Assembly (NCBI RefSeq): GCF_016097555.1
Contig: NC_054706.1
Coordinates: 59,289,921 to 59,353,920 of the forward strand
DNA: 64,000 nucleotides
Direction: 5' to 3'
Origin: Gigantopelta aegis
Taxonomy: Eukaryota; Mollusca; Gastropoda; Neomphalida; Peltospiridae
Made by a program: the position numbers and the translations under genes. The notes beneath the pieces were generated by a model. The model was not told the DNA's origin. It worked only from the letters and a program-made list of their open reading frames with translations, and searched no databases. Shown piece by piece: positions 46,201-56,320 of this stretch. Every line of letters begins with the position of its first letter. The stretch's first letter is position 1.

Positions 46201-46926
46201 TCATTAAATAAACCATTTCCTTCCTTCTTTATTGAATGCCATATGTCCGACGCCATATAACAGTAAATAAAATGTGTTGAGTGCGTCGTTAAATCAAACA
46301 TTTCCTTCCTTCTTTATTGAATGCTATATGTCCGACGCCATATAACAGTAAATAAAATGTGTTGAGTGCGTCATTAAATAAACCATTTCCTTCCTTCTTT
46401 ATTGAATGCCATATGTCCGACGCCATATAACAGTAAATAAAATGTGTTGAGTGCGTCGTTAAATCAAACATTTCCTTCCTTCTTTATTGAATGCTATATG
46501 TCCGACGCCATATAACAGTAAATAAAATGTGTTGAGTGCGTCATTAAATAAACCATTTCCTTCCTTCTTTATTGAATGCCATATGTCCGACGCCATATAA
46601 CAGTAAATAAAATGTGTTGAGTGCGTCGTTAAATCAAACATTTCCTTCCTTCTTTATTGAATGCCATATGTCTGACGCCATATAACAGTAAATACAATGT
46701 GTTGAGTGCGTCGTTAAATCAAACATTTCCTTCCTTCTTTATTGAATGCCATATGTCCGACGCCATATAACAGTAAATAAAATGTGTTGAGTGCGTCGTT
46801 AAATCAAACATTTCCTTCCTTCATTTCAGAATAATCCAGAACCGAGTTCTAATGTTGGGAATCGTCCTGATCTTACTCATTGTGATATCACTTGCAATAT
46901 ATTTCACCGTGAAGAAGCATTCTTGA
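31291..46926 (+). CDS. VTI1A: Vesicle transport v-SNARE VTI1A (Qb-SNARE)
   Basis: Eight exons: 31291-31384, 33721-33779, 34259-34369, 35985-36059, 37205-37289, 43223-43293, 44749-44810, 46830-46926. They total 654 nt, or 217 residues, equal to human VTI1A. All introns are GT-AG with matching phases. Residues 1-90 correspond to the N-terminal three-helix domain and include LEQMDLEVQELEARDRQKYT. Residues about 120-185 are the SNARE motif (LLDNSELLERSSRNLEHGYR...TEQMGAQIMDDL...LGKSSRVLSGMMKR). The C-terminus is a single membrane anchor (IIQNRVLMLGIVLILLIVIS then LAIYFTVKKHS), as in tail-anchored SNAREs. The family acts in endosome-to-Golgi and intra-Golgi fusion with syntaxin 16/6 and VAMP4. Similarity to VTI1A is much stronger than to VTI1B. 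Introns 1, 3 and 5 carry DNA transposons, and intron 7 ends in a SINE-tail array. Confidence 0.97.
31812..32623. mobile_element. 812-bp TTAA-flanked MITE in VTI1A intron 1
   Basis: Left end AGCCGCACACCCTAGTT, right end the complement of AGGGACACACCCTAGTTACG. TTAA lies at 31808-31811 and 32624-32627. The inside holds short open frames only (for example 31887-32225 minus), none with a recognised domain. Confidence 0.8.
33905..34115 (+). mobile_element. SINE family B copy, head lost
   Basis: Runs from CAGTGCTCCACAACTGGTAT through CTATCCTGTCTATGGGATG, TTGACATCCAACAGCCGATG and TTGCTCTAATGATGTTG to TTAAACAAA. In VTI1A intron 2. Confidence 0.85.
34431..35444. mobile_element. 1.0-kb DNA element with 6-bp target duplication in VTI1A intron 3
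   Basis: Inverted ends CAGGGTGTGCACTT and, at the right, AAGTGCACACTCTG. ATTATA lies on both flanks (34425-34430, 35445-35450). Two open frames (34711-34962 and 34892-35209) show no recognisable domain. The terminal CAGRG and the 6-bp duplication match the element at 27473-28672. Confidence 0.82.
36541..36998 (+). mobile_element. SINE B inserted into a SINE A
   Basis: A family A copy starts at about 36541 (GCTATTTCTCTTTCCAGCCA). It is interrupted after CATTTGTCTGACGCCTAATG, and its tail resumes at about 36948 (ACAGTAAATTAAATG, GTGTCGTTAAGTAAAATATT). Between them, 36724-36943 is a family B copy with GGTCGGTCTAGGATCGATCC at its start and GTGGTGTTGTTAAACAAAGC at its end. In VTI1A intron 4. Confidence 0.8.
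38200..42590 (+). CDS. Transposase-like protein with RNase-H-type DDD pattern, one internal TGA
   Basis: Three exons: 38200-38371 (donor G/GTAAGC), 40183-41183 (donor GAG/GTATGT) and 41694-42590 (acceptor TTTCAG), totalling 689 codons plus stop with phases 1 and 0. The N-terminus is acidic (EDALTTLVEEY...SDDELFS). A Cys cluster follows (FVCKCKLQNGGPCSKHF), then a basic region, a helical stretch with NAILLPGRIPGYKRDDLKLL, and a D-x-C-x2-C motif (SDLCWTCQKN). The last exon has YSFDFAQQIHYPYNP, LHADNCSGQNKNNAMMHYLA and GHTKFGPDWCFGLFKKK. The Asp residues of FDFA, HADN and GPD are the likely catalytic ones. The C-terminus is basic. I recall this layout from animal proteins labelled DUF7869 or uncharacterised. 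An in-frame TGA at 40467-40469 lies in exon 2 (HIH-stop-GETTAKSKR), so this copy is probably inactive unless read through. Position inside 31-bp TIRs supports a transposase role. Confidence 0.8.
39532..40041. mobile_element. Possible MITE inside the transposase intron 1
   Basis: The left end GCAGACGTTTCGTCCCCCAG and the right end (read inward) CCAGATGTTTTCCCCCAAAG are imperfectly inverted. TTCGCCCC and GGGGCGAA repeats occur inside both ends. The flank duplication is unclear. Confidence 0.45.
44262..44595 (+). mobile_element. SINE family A copy inside another tRNA-like repeat
   Basis: Near full length, from GCGGGACGTAGCTCAGTGGT to TTGTTAAATAAAACATTTCC. It sits within GGATTTAGCTCAGTCGGTAG (before) and TTTGGTAGAGGGCTCACCTG (after), which together read as one tRNA-like head. 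The GGTAG-like piece is repeated on both sides as a target duplication. Confidence 0.85.
44930..45122 (+). mobile_element. SINE family B copy, diverged
   Basis: GGTGCCCCATGACTAGTTTA, ATGGTATGTGCTGTCTTATC, CTACCAATGGAAAAATGTAG and TCTAGCGGTGTTGTTAAAC mark it in order. In VTI1A intron 7. Confidence 0.75.
45645..45985 (+). mobile_element. SINE family A copy whose tail starts the 85-bp array
   Basis: The head is GAGATGTAGCCCAGTGGCAA with GGTCGGTCTGGGATCGATCC; the body is AAAAGATCCCTTGCTGCTAA; the tail is complete to CATTTCCTTCCTTC. It passes straight into the tandem array, of which its own tail is the first unit. Confidence 0.9.
45901..46820 (+). repeat. 85-bp minisatellite of the SINE tail, about 11 units
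   Basis: Units begin (ATATGTCCGACGCC) near 45986, 46071, 46156, 46241, 46326, 46411, 46496, 46581, 46666 and 46751, preceded by the parent SINE tail at 45901. Two unit types differ at CGTCATTAAATAAACCA against CGTCGTTAAATCAAACA and at GAATGCC against GAATGCT, and partly alternate. The last unit ends in ATTTCCTTCCTTC, nine bases before VTI1A exon 8. Confidence 0.95.
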
Positions 46927-47241
46927 CACTAACCTGTAACAGATATGTTCTTCTGACCACTTCTCATCCACGACGTTAGTGTTGTTATCCATGACGGAAA
47001 TCACAGTGTCTTTAGAATCATTCCTGCCACGACAGCAGTTAACGGCAATTTCAGTGTGATTCTGGAAACTCATTCATAGACTTGTCTTTTTACATATCCT
47101 AAATGTAATACAGGTCAGACAAATTATACATCTTGTGGAACAGGGATTCTGGTTTTATATGACTCTAATTGATCTAGGGGCAGGTTCAGAAATTTAAAAA
47201 AAGAAGAGTGGGTGAGTGCAAAATGTTGGACATATTTTAAA

Positions 47242-47293
<52 letters not shown>
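47242..47293. repeat. TG microsatellite
   Basis: An uninterrupted run of about 25 TG units, about 320 bases past the VTI1A stop and possibly in its 3' UTR. Confidence 0.9.
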
Positions 47294-47295
<2 letters not shown>

Positions 47296-47385
47296 TGTTA
47301 ATATACTTGGGATAAACAAAAGGAGGGTGGATGGGTGCAAATGCCATGAACCCACAGAAATCTGCCTATGTGATCACTTAGTTAA

Positions 47386-49520
47386 AGGAAACATGTCACG
47401 TAAACCATATTTGGCACCAACCATGTACAATTAATTATAAATTGAATCACCTAAAAAAAAAAATTATAAAAAATTAATTACTTAAAATATCTCCATAAAA
47501 GAACCCCAGATACGAGCTCTTAGCGGAAATTGCCGATCTTTAATGAGCAGGGCAATCACGAGGTCCGTGACGTCAGAGACGCGTCGCTTGATCTGACGCC
47601 TTACACTTAAAAGCATTAGTCCGTACCACGCATAAAGAATCTAAGACTTGCACAGCTTACCAAAACAATGAGTGTTCGTTCGCAAAACGTTTTGCCGTAT
47701 CAATATGAGCTGTTAGTAAATGAAGAAAGACACACATTTACTTACAACAGTGATACTGAAGAAAAAACGGATAGCGAGTCGGAGAGTGGAGAAACTGATG
47801 GTGCCAGACCAGACCGGTCGACCAATTTACAGCCCGGAGCCCGAAAGTAACCCGGAGACAAAACCAAAACTCGGATGCTAATGCCGAGGTGTATACTGTT
47901 CATATTTAGCATAAAGATACACCTCGATATGATGTATTTAAATATGTAAAAAATATAAATGTAGGACAAACATTTTTGGGTGGGTTTTTTTAGAAAATAT
48001 CGCATTTTTTATGTTCGGGCTGTACATAATGAAATCTGTATGCACAGTGTAAACAAACGCTCTAATTTACGACAAGGCGCTTCACTTTAATTAACCTGGC
48101 TTGTAAAACAACATAAATGACTTGAGAGTATAATCAACTTTTAAACTAAATATATTTCTATTTGCATCAATAAAACGAAATGGGGTTATAGTATTTTTCT
48201 CTCATAAAAAAAAGTAGCATATTATTAGGCCTATTGGTTGGGTGCGTTAGAGTAAAAACGACCACTCACGATACCCAAGTGATAATTTTCTTTTCTTTGG
48301 TACTACGTAATTGGTCAATTTTGTAATTTTAGATGGGAAAGTCTACTTAATCAAGGGTTTTACAGCATTATTTACAGTAATGAAGCAGGGCGGCTGATAA
48401 TGTCCATTAACATTGTACTATAGTCGCGACAGGTTACGCCACAATACCCTGTGATCTTAAAAAAAACTGGCACGTATTTTGTACGTATGTCTAGACCGTG
48501 GTAATCACTTACCTGGTCGATACCCTGCAATATACACCTGCCAATCAGGAATCACATGTGCAGGCCACGGAAAGAAAGGACCAATTAACTAAAACAACAC
48601 TCCGATTCTCAAGTCAGCCCGTGGATGAAACATAATAGTTATTTCGACACCGACAGTAGTGGTTTATTTTGTATTGAACTTCGTGTTGCTTTGGGGCTTC
48701 GGGCGATGAGGAACGTTTTTGTGACGTATTCCGCCCGAAGATTAAAAACATTATTTAAAATTATTATTGTTTTCTACACGTTTTTTAACCTCAATGTATC
48801 CTCATGCTAAATCCCATTTTTGTATATGCCATATTTAATTACTTATTGACGTTTCCTTCTTCGCACAGTGAATACAGATTTTGTTATGTAGGCCTACAGC
48901 CCTAACATGAAAAATCTTTTTTTTTCCAAAAAAATAAATAAATAAAAAATTCTACATTTTTGTTTTAACATATATAAATACATCATGCTGAGGTGTATCT
49001 TTGTGCCAAATATGTACAATGTACACTTCGGCATTCGCAACCGAGTACTGTATTTGTCTCCGGGTAACGTTCGGGCTCCGGGCTGTAAATAGGCTGACAC
49101 CAAAGTACTATGCGGTGTTGGTGTCCAATCTTTTCTTTTGCGATAAAATACACGCGTCTTTCTTCGGATACAATCCTTTGGAAAACCATAAAAAGACAAT
49201 CCCGATCGTTTAAAGTGTTTATTTTTACACCCAAAGGCCGCGCAGTACGGCACTGTTGGACTGGAAAGATCGTAAGCCCCTTACTCCATATATAAACAGT
49301 TAACAACAATGGAAGAGTACAGCGGCTCTGACGTCACTTCCCTTTTTTTCCGAACGCTCACGAAGAAATATGCATAAATCGTACTTTGATACTGATTAGC
49401 GTAATTTCTTCATTTTAAGTTAACTACACGTATTTTATTGTTATAAAGTTATTTGTATATTATTTTTATATCATTTTTCTTTTAAAATGAGCTATAATAT
49501 GGTCTCGTGTCATGTTTCCT
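47386..49520. mobile_element. 2.1-kb Kolobok-like element with TTAA duplication
   Basis: The ends are AGGAAACATGTCACG and, inward from the right, AGGAAACATGACACG. TTAA flanks both (47382-47385, 49521-49524). A damaged THAP domain is encoded on minus near the right end. TTAA targets plus a THAP domain is the known pairing for Kolobok. Inside, 47826-48060 and 48850-49095 form a ~235-bp imperfect inverted repeat. The part between (48045-48610) is also found at 14190-14640 and 18511-18800. No full transposase remains. Confidence 0.75.
48894..49253 (-). pseudogene. THAP-domain remnant
   Basis: Starts MPYCAAFGCKN and continues with GLSFYGFPKD and RKDWTPTPHS, the signature of a C2CH THAP zinc finger. 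The later Cys-x2-His pair is replaced (LVSAYLQPGA), so two zinc ligands are lost. After LRMPKC the frame has no similarity I recognise. THAP fingers bind DNA at transposon ends. This is an inactive piece of the Kolobok-like element. Confidence 0.7.
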
Positions 49521-49524
49521 TTAA

Positions 49525-51929
49525 GTGAATTATTCTTGTGTAAGCAGTTGAGCTGATGGTGCACTTGCTGACAGATTTGTTTTTGAGAAATATTGTAATG
49601 TGCGTACTAACAGACTATTAATATTTGTGCCCTGTAAAGTAATATATTACATTAGATAAAATTTTGTTTTAGTGTCGGTCCTGCACCAACATCGTAAATG
49701 AAGAATCAAAGGGATACACAATTTTGTTTTATTCATGACTATGAAATTATCACACATTAATTGCAATGAATGCACTGACATCCAAACATGATGGGCATAA
49801 TTTGCAAAGCCAGTCTTATACGCGTGTAACTACATACATTTTTAATGTTCAAACACCTACGTTTAAGAAAAACAGGCTTTGTAAATGTGGCCCAATATGT
49901 CAAAAAATATTTTGTCAGGTTTTAATAACAGCTGTTATAGACAGATGTATCATTTTTTAAAAGGACAAGGATGTGCATGTGTTAGTCTAGTAATGCCATT
50001 AAGTTCAACAAAATAATATGTGCCTAAATATATATAACATTTCTTATTACGGACATAAATTCAAGCCATTCAACATCATATTGTAATGTTTATACCACAT
50101 CCTTGATCAAATATGAAAAAAATACACAATGTATTCGAAAATCACGGGTTTGTAAAAACAATTCCAAAAAACTTGATCATGGCTTTATACAAAAGCTCTT
50201 GTTTGTCAAAGACTATGCAAGTATACATATTTTAAACTTAAGTATTTGTAATTTCATAATTTCATAATTCTTTACAGTATAATGGATTGAAACATTGTCA
50301 TAGTCAGGATTTTATATTGGATGGGGTATCCACACTGTCGTAGGATGACAGGCAAATATAACAGGTGGTAGTGGGAAAAAGGGGTCGTAGCTCCCATGAC
50401 CAAACCTTAGCTATGCCAGTAGATGCTAGTAAATTTCAATGGCCAATCAGTTGTGACAGTCAAATGCTATTGGCAGTTTAAGAATGGAGTTAGATGACAA
50501 AGTATTTTTATCTTTCCCTTTATGAGTATGATCATGACCAGCATACCTCACCTCTGCTTAAAATGAGAGTTCATCTTTTGTCATTCACCGTTTATTTGTT
50601 AATTTTGTGATTCTGTCACTTAACACATCCATATAAACAAGACTTTATTTGAAACATTTTATACTTGTCTATATTAGGAAATTTGAGCTTTAAGCACATC
50701 TCACTAACATTTACAGGTTAACTAAAGGATCTGTTTGAAAACTTTAAAAATATTAATTCATTTGATACACTGAAGTATCTTATAGTTCATTATCAGTTTC
50801 AGCTTACCAGAAAATATAGCTATTCTGGAGAATTTGGTTTGATAATGTGGAGCAAAATTCAGTGTTATTATTTATTAAGTTAAAAGTGCTAAATCACAGT
50901 TGAACCAATATAATACTTCACTTTGACATTTATTTATAATAAATAACTACAAATCAATTGATCCCACACACAATCTTTGGATAAATAACTTGAGATTATA
51001 ATAATTGTAATGTGCTTGAGTTTTGATCAGTATGATTAATTTCCTGTCTTGTCATTTTGTATGAAATTGGGCAAATACAAAAAATCTGGCAGTTTAATAT
51101 GTCAGTAGCTAAATTAGGCTGTCGGAGACAGATGAGTTGCACAAAGACAGCAAACTTGTCGACAACATCAGTGTGGCATAACATTATGTACACATCTAGT
51201 TCTAAACATTCTGCAATATTTCTTTTTTCTTCCTACCAGTAAATTTCATTATTTGGTTTTAATTATTATAGACTCATAGTTCAAAGTACAATGTTTACAT
51301 TTCAAAGCAAATGTTTATATTTGTTTGTGTCAGGAAGCCACCATTATGCAGCTTTGAGATAACACCTTTAATTGTTTGGCATATATAATTAGATCAATTT
51401 CTGTTCTTCATTATCAACTTTAAAAGGGTCATTTCATATAAGGTGCCCCTTTTTGTCCTGTCCGAAACTGTTTTATTGCAAATAATTTTAAAAACTAAAA
51501 CATTGATTCAAACTTGTGTAATTAAGTAATTATTCATATACCCAGTGCTGTATGCATACAGCTTTTGGTTTGTCACATGTTTAATTATTTGTAATAAACA
51601 GAGTGTTTATGACAGGACAAAAAGGAGAACCTTACATTAAATCCTAATAAATGGCCCATGAAACCCCAGTAAACTTACGAGTGTTTATTTTTGGTGTATG
51701 TGCAATACGTCAGAATGAAGTGTTAGTCATGTTGTTTGTTATGTTTTATAGACTGTGTTATTTTAGAATGTTATCACATTTCAGGTATACTTACACCACT
51801 CTTACTTTGACAAAAGTATGCAATAAATCTGTAAAACCGAACCTTTTTTTAAAACCCCACCTTTCACTGAGCCAAACTTTCTTATCATATCATGCAGTGT
51901 TACTTAGGAGGATTGTACTAGTCAGTTTC
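49525..51929. other. No recognised gene
   Basis: AT-rich DNA downstream of VTI1A, without recognisable exons or SINEs. Part could be VTI1A 3' UTR, but no convincing end was found. Confidence 0.4.
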
Positions 51930-52107
51930 TGTGTAAACTTACTTGTGGTATGCATGGTTATTTGCACATTTTCGATTGTTTTGATTGACAGCAGATAGAC
52001 CCACATGTGGTTGTACTTGAGACTATCCGCTGTCAATCATTGAATCAATTGCTAAAACATCAAGAGAAAGTGTACAAATAACCATGCATACTAGAGTTAA
52101 GTTTATG
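51930..52107. repeat. Large imperfect palindrome
   Basis: The left arm (51930-51998; ATGCATGGTTATTTGCACAT, TTTTGATTGACAGCAGATAG) pairs with the right arm (52023-52107). The right arm has about 15 extra bases. The ~24-base centre contains CCACATGTGG, itself a palindrome. No ORF. Confidence 0.8.
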
Positions 52108-52525
52108 TGGTAAGTTTAACGTATGACATCAAAATGAGAGAGATTTATGACCGTGACATTTCCGAGATGTACTAGTGTATAATAACTAGTTTTATCTGCA
52201 GGGTTCACACGTCCTGAAATTCCTGGAAAAATCCTTTTCGTGATTTATAGAATAGGACATTGATTGATGATTTGGGTAAATGAGGAACAAGACAAATTAC
52301 CAGGGATGTCGCAGTGTGGTGGGGCTAAGAGGTGTAAATGAACCCTAACTGGATTTTTTTATTTTTTTTATTCACTTTTTTGCCTTCGCAGAAATGTAAA
52401 GTTATGCTATAAAATCATCATGAACTATGGGGGATGTCCATGTAAACTATATTTGGTGCATATTGAAACAGGGCATTTATACATATAGCTCATTTTTTAA
52501 ATTACAGAAGAGTGATAAACTTAAA

Positions 52526-52808
52526 AATTAGAGTTTGTTTTGTTTTAACAACACCATCGGCTATATGGTAATTCTGACTCGTAGTCATTAGAGGAAACTC
52601 GCTACATTTTTTTCTAACGCAGAAAAGGATCTTTTTTATGCACTTTCCCACAGACAGGAAAGCACATACCACAGATTTTGACCAGTTGTGGTGCACTGGT
52701 TGGAATGAGAAAACAAACAATAAGGTGAATGAATCCACTGAGGTGGTTTGATCCTGCGATGCAAGCACCTCAAGTGAGCACTCAACCGACTGAGCTAGAT
52801 CCCACCCC
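52526..52808 (-). mobile_element. SINE family B copy with a different head
   Basis: TTTAACAACACCATCGGCTA tail part, TTTTTTATGCACTTTCCCAC body, GACCAGTTGTGGTGCACTGG. The head ends CAACCGACTGAGCTAGATCC, as in the GCTCAGTCGGT tRNA-like head at about 44250 rather than the usual GCCCAGTGGTAAA. Confidence 0.75.
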
Positions 52809-53768
52809 TTAAAAATTAGAATTCTTACACTTATGCATGGTTTAAAAATACAGCTTTCTTACACATACATTAATGGGACAAATTTGTTATTGTTGCTGAT
52901 AGACTGAGAGCACCTTTTTCTGACAACCACCTTTTTCTAAAGGACTCATCTGAATTGTCCATTAAATGTATGTATTTTACCACCAGCCCAAAATGTCACA
53001 TTTAACAACCGTTTTGGGTGGCCTTTGTAGACAGGTTTATATATACATGTACATACTTGTAGCCAACTTAAGTGTATAAAAAAAAAACACCCTAGGGTCT
53101 AATAAGGTGGCATTTATGAAGAGGTGATTTTTTTTTCATAGAAAGGTAAATACATTCATTTGGTGTATGGAACATGTGAACTGCCATTTAATATTATATA
53201 TATTGTTAAAGAGGTGCATCTTCTAGCAAGTTTGACTGTGTAGGTATTTCCACCAGCCACCCACGCAAAAAAACAAACTGCTTTAAATATATTATTTACA
53301 GTAGAAGTACTGGATGTTGTTGCTGTCATTATGTTTGTTACTATGTATTTGTACATGGAGTAGATGTGTATTGTTGACATGAAGTAATTCACATGACAAC
53401 TGTAGACAAAGTAGCACTGTTGTTTGATGTACATTGTAACATGTATGCTTTGGTGACAAAACAAAAAACTACAGCAACATTGTGTTGTCTGTGTTTTTGT
53501 TGAATTTGTAATGCAACATACCAATATGATGGATCAAGTTTATTTGTAATCCTAATGGTACTGATTGATTGAAACATTTTATTGCTTTAAAACCCCCACA
53601 ACAAATGGATTAGCATAGGTTATACAATTTAGAAGGCCATCTCCATGACTACTGATGGTACTGATGGATCAAGCTTCCTGTAGACAGTAGTCTGAGGTAA
53701 GTATTCTTTCTTCAAAGAAAAACATTCAGATTTTGTCCATACTTTATGTATTAATTATAAATAGAGGA

Positions 53769-53856
53769 GTGTCTCATGATATCATAATTTATTAGCACGA
53801 GTTGATTTTTATACTTTTATCAACAAGTGCTGATAAATTATGAAATCACAAGACAC
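53769..53856. repeat. Hairpin repeat
   Basis: GTGTCTCATGATATCATAAT and TTATTAGCACGAGTTGAT pair with ATCAACAAGTGCTGATAAAT and TATGAAATCACAAGACAC. A second hairpin (GCGATATCTCCT / AGGAGATATCGC) lies at 54047-54083, perhaps in the same element. Confidence 0.7.
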
Positions 53857-54699
53857 GAGGGGATATTCTTTTTATCATCCATTATCATTATTTTCATTTG
53901 CGACAATTGTAAACAATGTCAGTATTGTGGGTTGAATGTCACTATATTTGGCAGCAGTAGACTCGTTAACTAGCAGAACGATAGTGGCGTGACATCACTA
54001 ATGATAGGTTTAGTTCTGAAACATACACAGTGAAGTAACAAAAGAAGCGATATCTCCTAGGAGAATGTCACAGGAGATATCGCAAATTATAGTGCCAGCG
54101 ATATCTCCTACAAAAGCCTTTAATGGATGATAATATAGTATTAACATGCTTCACCAAAGATGAATGAAATGATGCATGTTGCATTCCTTGTATTTATATT
54201 GCATTTTAGGACAGTACATTCAAATGTTATACAGTGCTTGCCAAAATTCTAATAATGAAATTAAGAAATATTAATTTTTAAGTATAGACATTCGAAGAGA
54301 TCCCCACTCCTCCACGATTCTTAATATTGTCAACGAATTGCATAGGTAACTAAAATCTTAGTTTGGCTTTGCTCATTACTAAACCTTTTGACCATGGCTT
54401 AATATTACATACAATGTCATATATTTACACAGTTATATGTAGCCTACATTATGAGCCATGGGGAGGTTGTGCAGTCTGCCCCAGCAAAAATCTCTATGAA
54501 TATGCAGTGCTCATGTTTACAGGCTATAGCTAAATTTTACACTAATTCCTAACATTTGGTCGGATATGCGATCATATTTTTCATTTGGCAACTAAAGCAT
54601 TTCATACTATCTATATAAAAATACGAATAGGCGACATCTAGCTCCTAGATGGAAAAAGTCAAACGTAGACAGCTGTTTATATTTATTTTTGTACTTATG

Positions 54700-54932
54700 T
54701 CCAATTAGGTTCAAGTATGCTGCCTTGAGCACACCCACCATGGCTTTCCAGGCTGTCTGTTCAGGACAGTGGGTTAAGTGGTTAGTGTGAGAGGTAAGTC
54801 TATGTAGTGGCCTTACACCTACCTAATGAGTCGTTAAACTTGCTATGGGAGGGAGCCAGTACTGGAAGGTGAACCCAGTACCTATCAGCCTTATGTTCGA
54901 TGACTTAACCACTACACCACCACAGCCTGTAT
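54700..54932 (-). mobile_element. SINE family D copy
   Basis: Minus-strand copy: TCCAATTAGGTTCAAGTATG tail, CTGTCTGTTCAGGACAG, TTACACCTACCTAATGAGTC and a head near GGTGAACCCAGTACCTATCA. Confidence 0.75.
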
Positions 54933-54989
54933 CTCATGAAGACACACGCGCCCCCCTTGTACACAGGGTCTCTAATTTTAAAACATCAG

Positions 54990-55345
54990 GTATCTAGAAT
55001 TTGTATAAAAATCCACTAGCCATGGAATCGGTGATTTTAAAAGTGTACCAACCACGATATAAAAATTCACTACCCTACTTTACTTTTATGTTAGTACAAT
55101 TTTACTATATAATAGTAATAATCAGATGTGTCACCTAAAGAGGGAGAAAGAGCTTAAAAACACGACTTTGGGGGGTTGGGGTGGGGACAGGATATTCATG
55201 TTTACTAAATAGATTTAACTGCAACATTTGACCAAAAAAACAATTCACTAGCCGTCGGGTATGGCAATAGTAGTTATTTACTAGCCCAACATTGAATATC
55301 ACTAGCCATAGGAGTAGGGCTACCATAATCGAGATCCTTGAACAT
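54990..55345. repeat. CACTAGCC-type repeat, diverged relative of 27473-28672
   Basis: ATCCACTAGCCATGG, AATTCACTAGCCGTCGGGTA and TATCACTAGCCATAGGAGTA recur here and match the subterminal motif of the 27473-28672 element. No clear terminal repeats or duplication. Confidence 0.45.
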
Positions 55346-56014
55346 TGAACATTTTCACTGCACTACTAACAGTTTTATTTACATTTTCAGCAAGCTTTTA
55401 ACCACTTAGCAAGCAACCCGTACAAAATTAATGTGGCTTTTATTTTAAATAATACTTAACAACAGTATCAAAATTATCACTGATCTGCATATTATTTTGT
55501 TATTAGATGTAATTTATGTATGAAATTTTAAAATATATTTTTCTTATGCATTGTATGATAAGTGTATGTTTGTTGTTGAAATGTTGTACAGGTTATGTTG
55601 ATCAAGCACAATTGACATTAAATTATTGAAAAGTGTTGCTTGTTTTCACCTCATTTTTTTCATAATAAACTTTTTCTCATGAATATACCCATATGTAATA
55701 TTGGCTCTGAAAAATTGGACACCAGAGAAATGAAGATTTGCAGTGATATTACAAAAGTTACAAAAGCTGATTCTAGTATAAAACTTACAAAAACAAAATT
55801 AAAAAAAACAACCCACAAACAAAAACACCATCCCAATAAACACCCAAAAAAATGAATCTCATGGTTTTGTTTAAATAACACAAATATGTGTATATGAATA
55901 CCGAGATGATTGGTGAAGCTGCATAATTTAGGTTTTTTTTCTCAGTTTAGGACTCGTTAACAGGGTCATGCTCCTTGATTACCGACAGTCGAGCCATTTT
56001 CTAAAGTATTAGGG

Positions 56015-56320
56015 TCTCCACAAGTACTCTGGCATGGGTAGAGTCTAGCAAGACTCGAGTCCGTTCACAGGACTTAACTACATGTACCTGTGCACTCTCA
56101 TTTAATTATATTTTTACATCATTTTGCCATATGCTTGCCGCTGGTTACATTATAGGGCTATGAGAATGTGTGAAATTCAATACAATGGCATGATTTGGCA
56201 TCCATGTTCAGTGCTGAAATTAAGATACATAATGCTATTTAATTTATTCCTTTGTCTCGTTATCATCTATATTAAGTGTCGGGTACTCTGGTCCGGGTAG
56301 AGTTTGACACCCTTCTTAGT
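56015..56320. repeat. Second copy of the 5170-5460 repeat
   Basis: Same landmarks as at 5 kb. Here the ends are more complete: GTACTCTGGCATGGGTAGAG at the left and GGGTACTCTGGTCCGGGTAG at the right, which are direct relatives, plus GACTCGAGTCC inside. Confidence 0.6.

Noticed and set aside
46034-46641. Several 60-codon open frames on minus with the same peptide (MFDLTTHSTHFIYCYMASDI)
   Set aside because: They are produced by the 85-bp SINE-tail array; the unit length is not a multiple of three and the peptide shifts frame with each unit.
51651-51998. 115-codon hydrophobic frame on plus
   Set aside because: It runs into the palindrome, has biased composition and no family resemblance.
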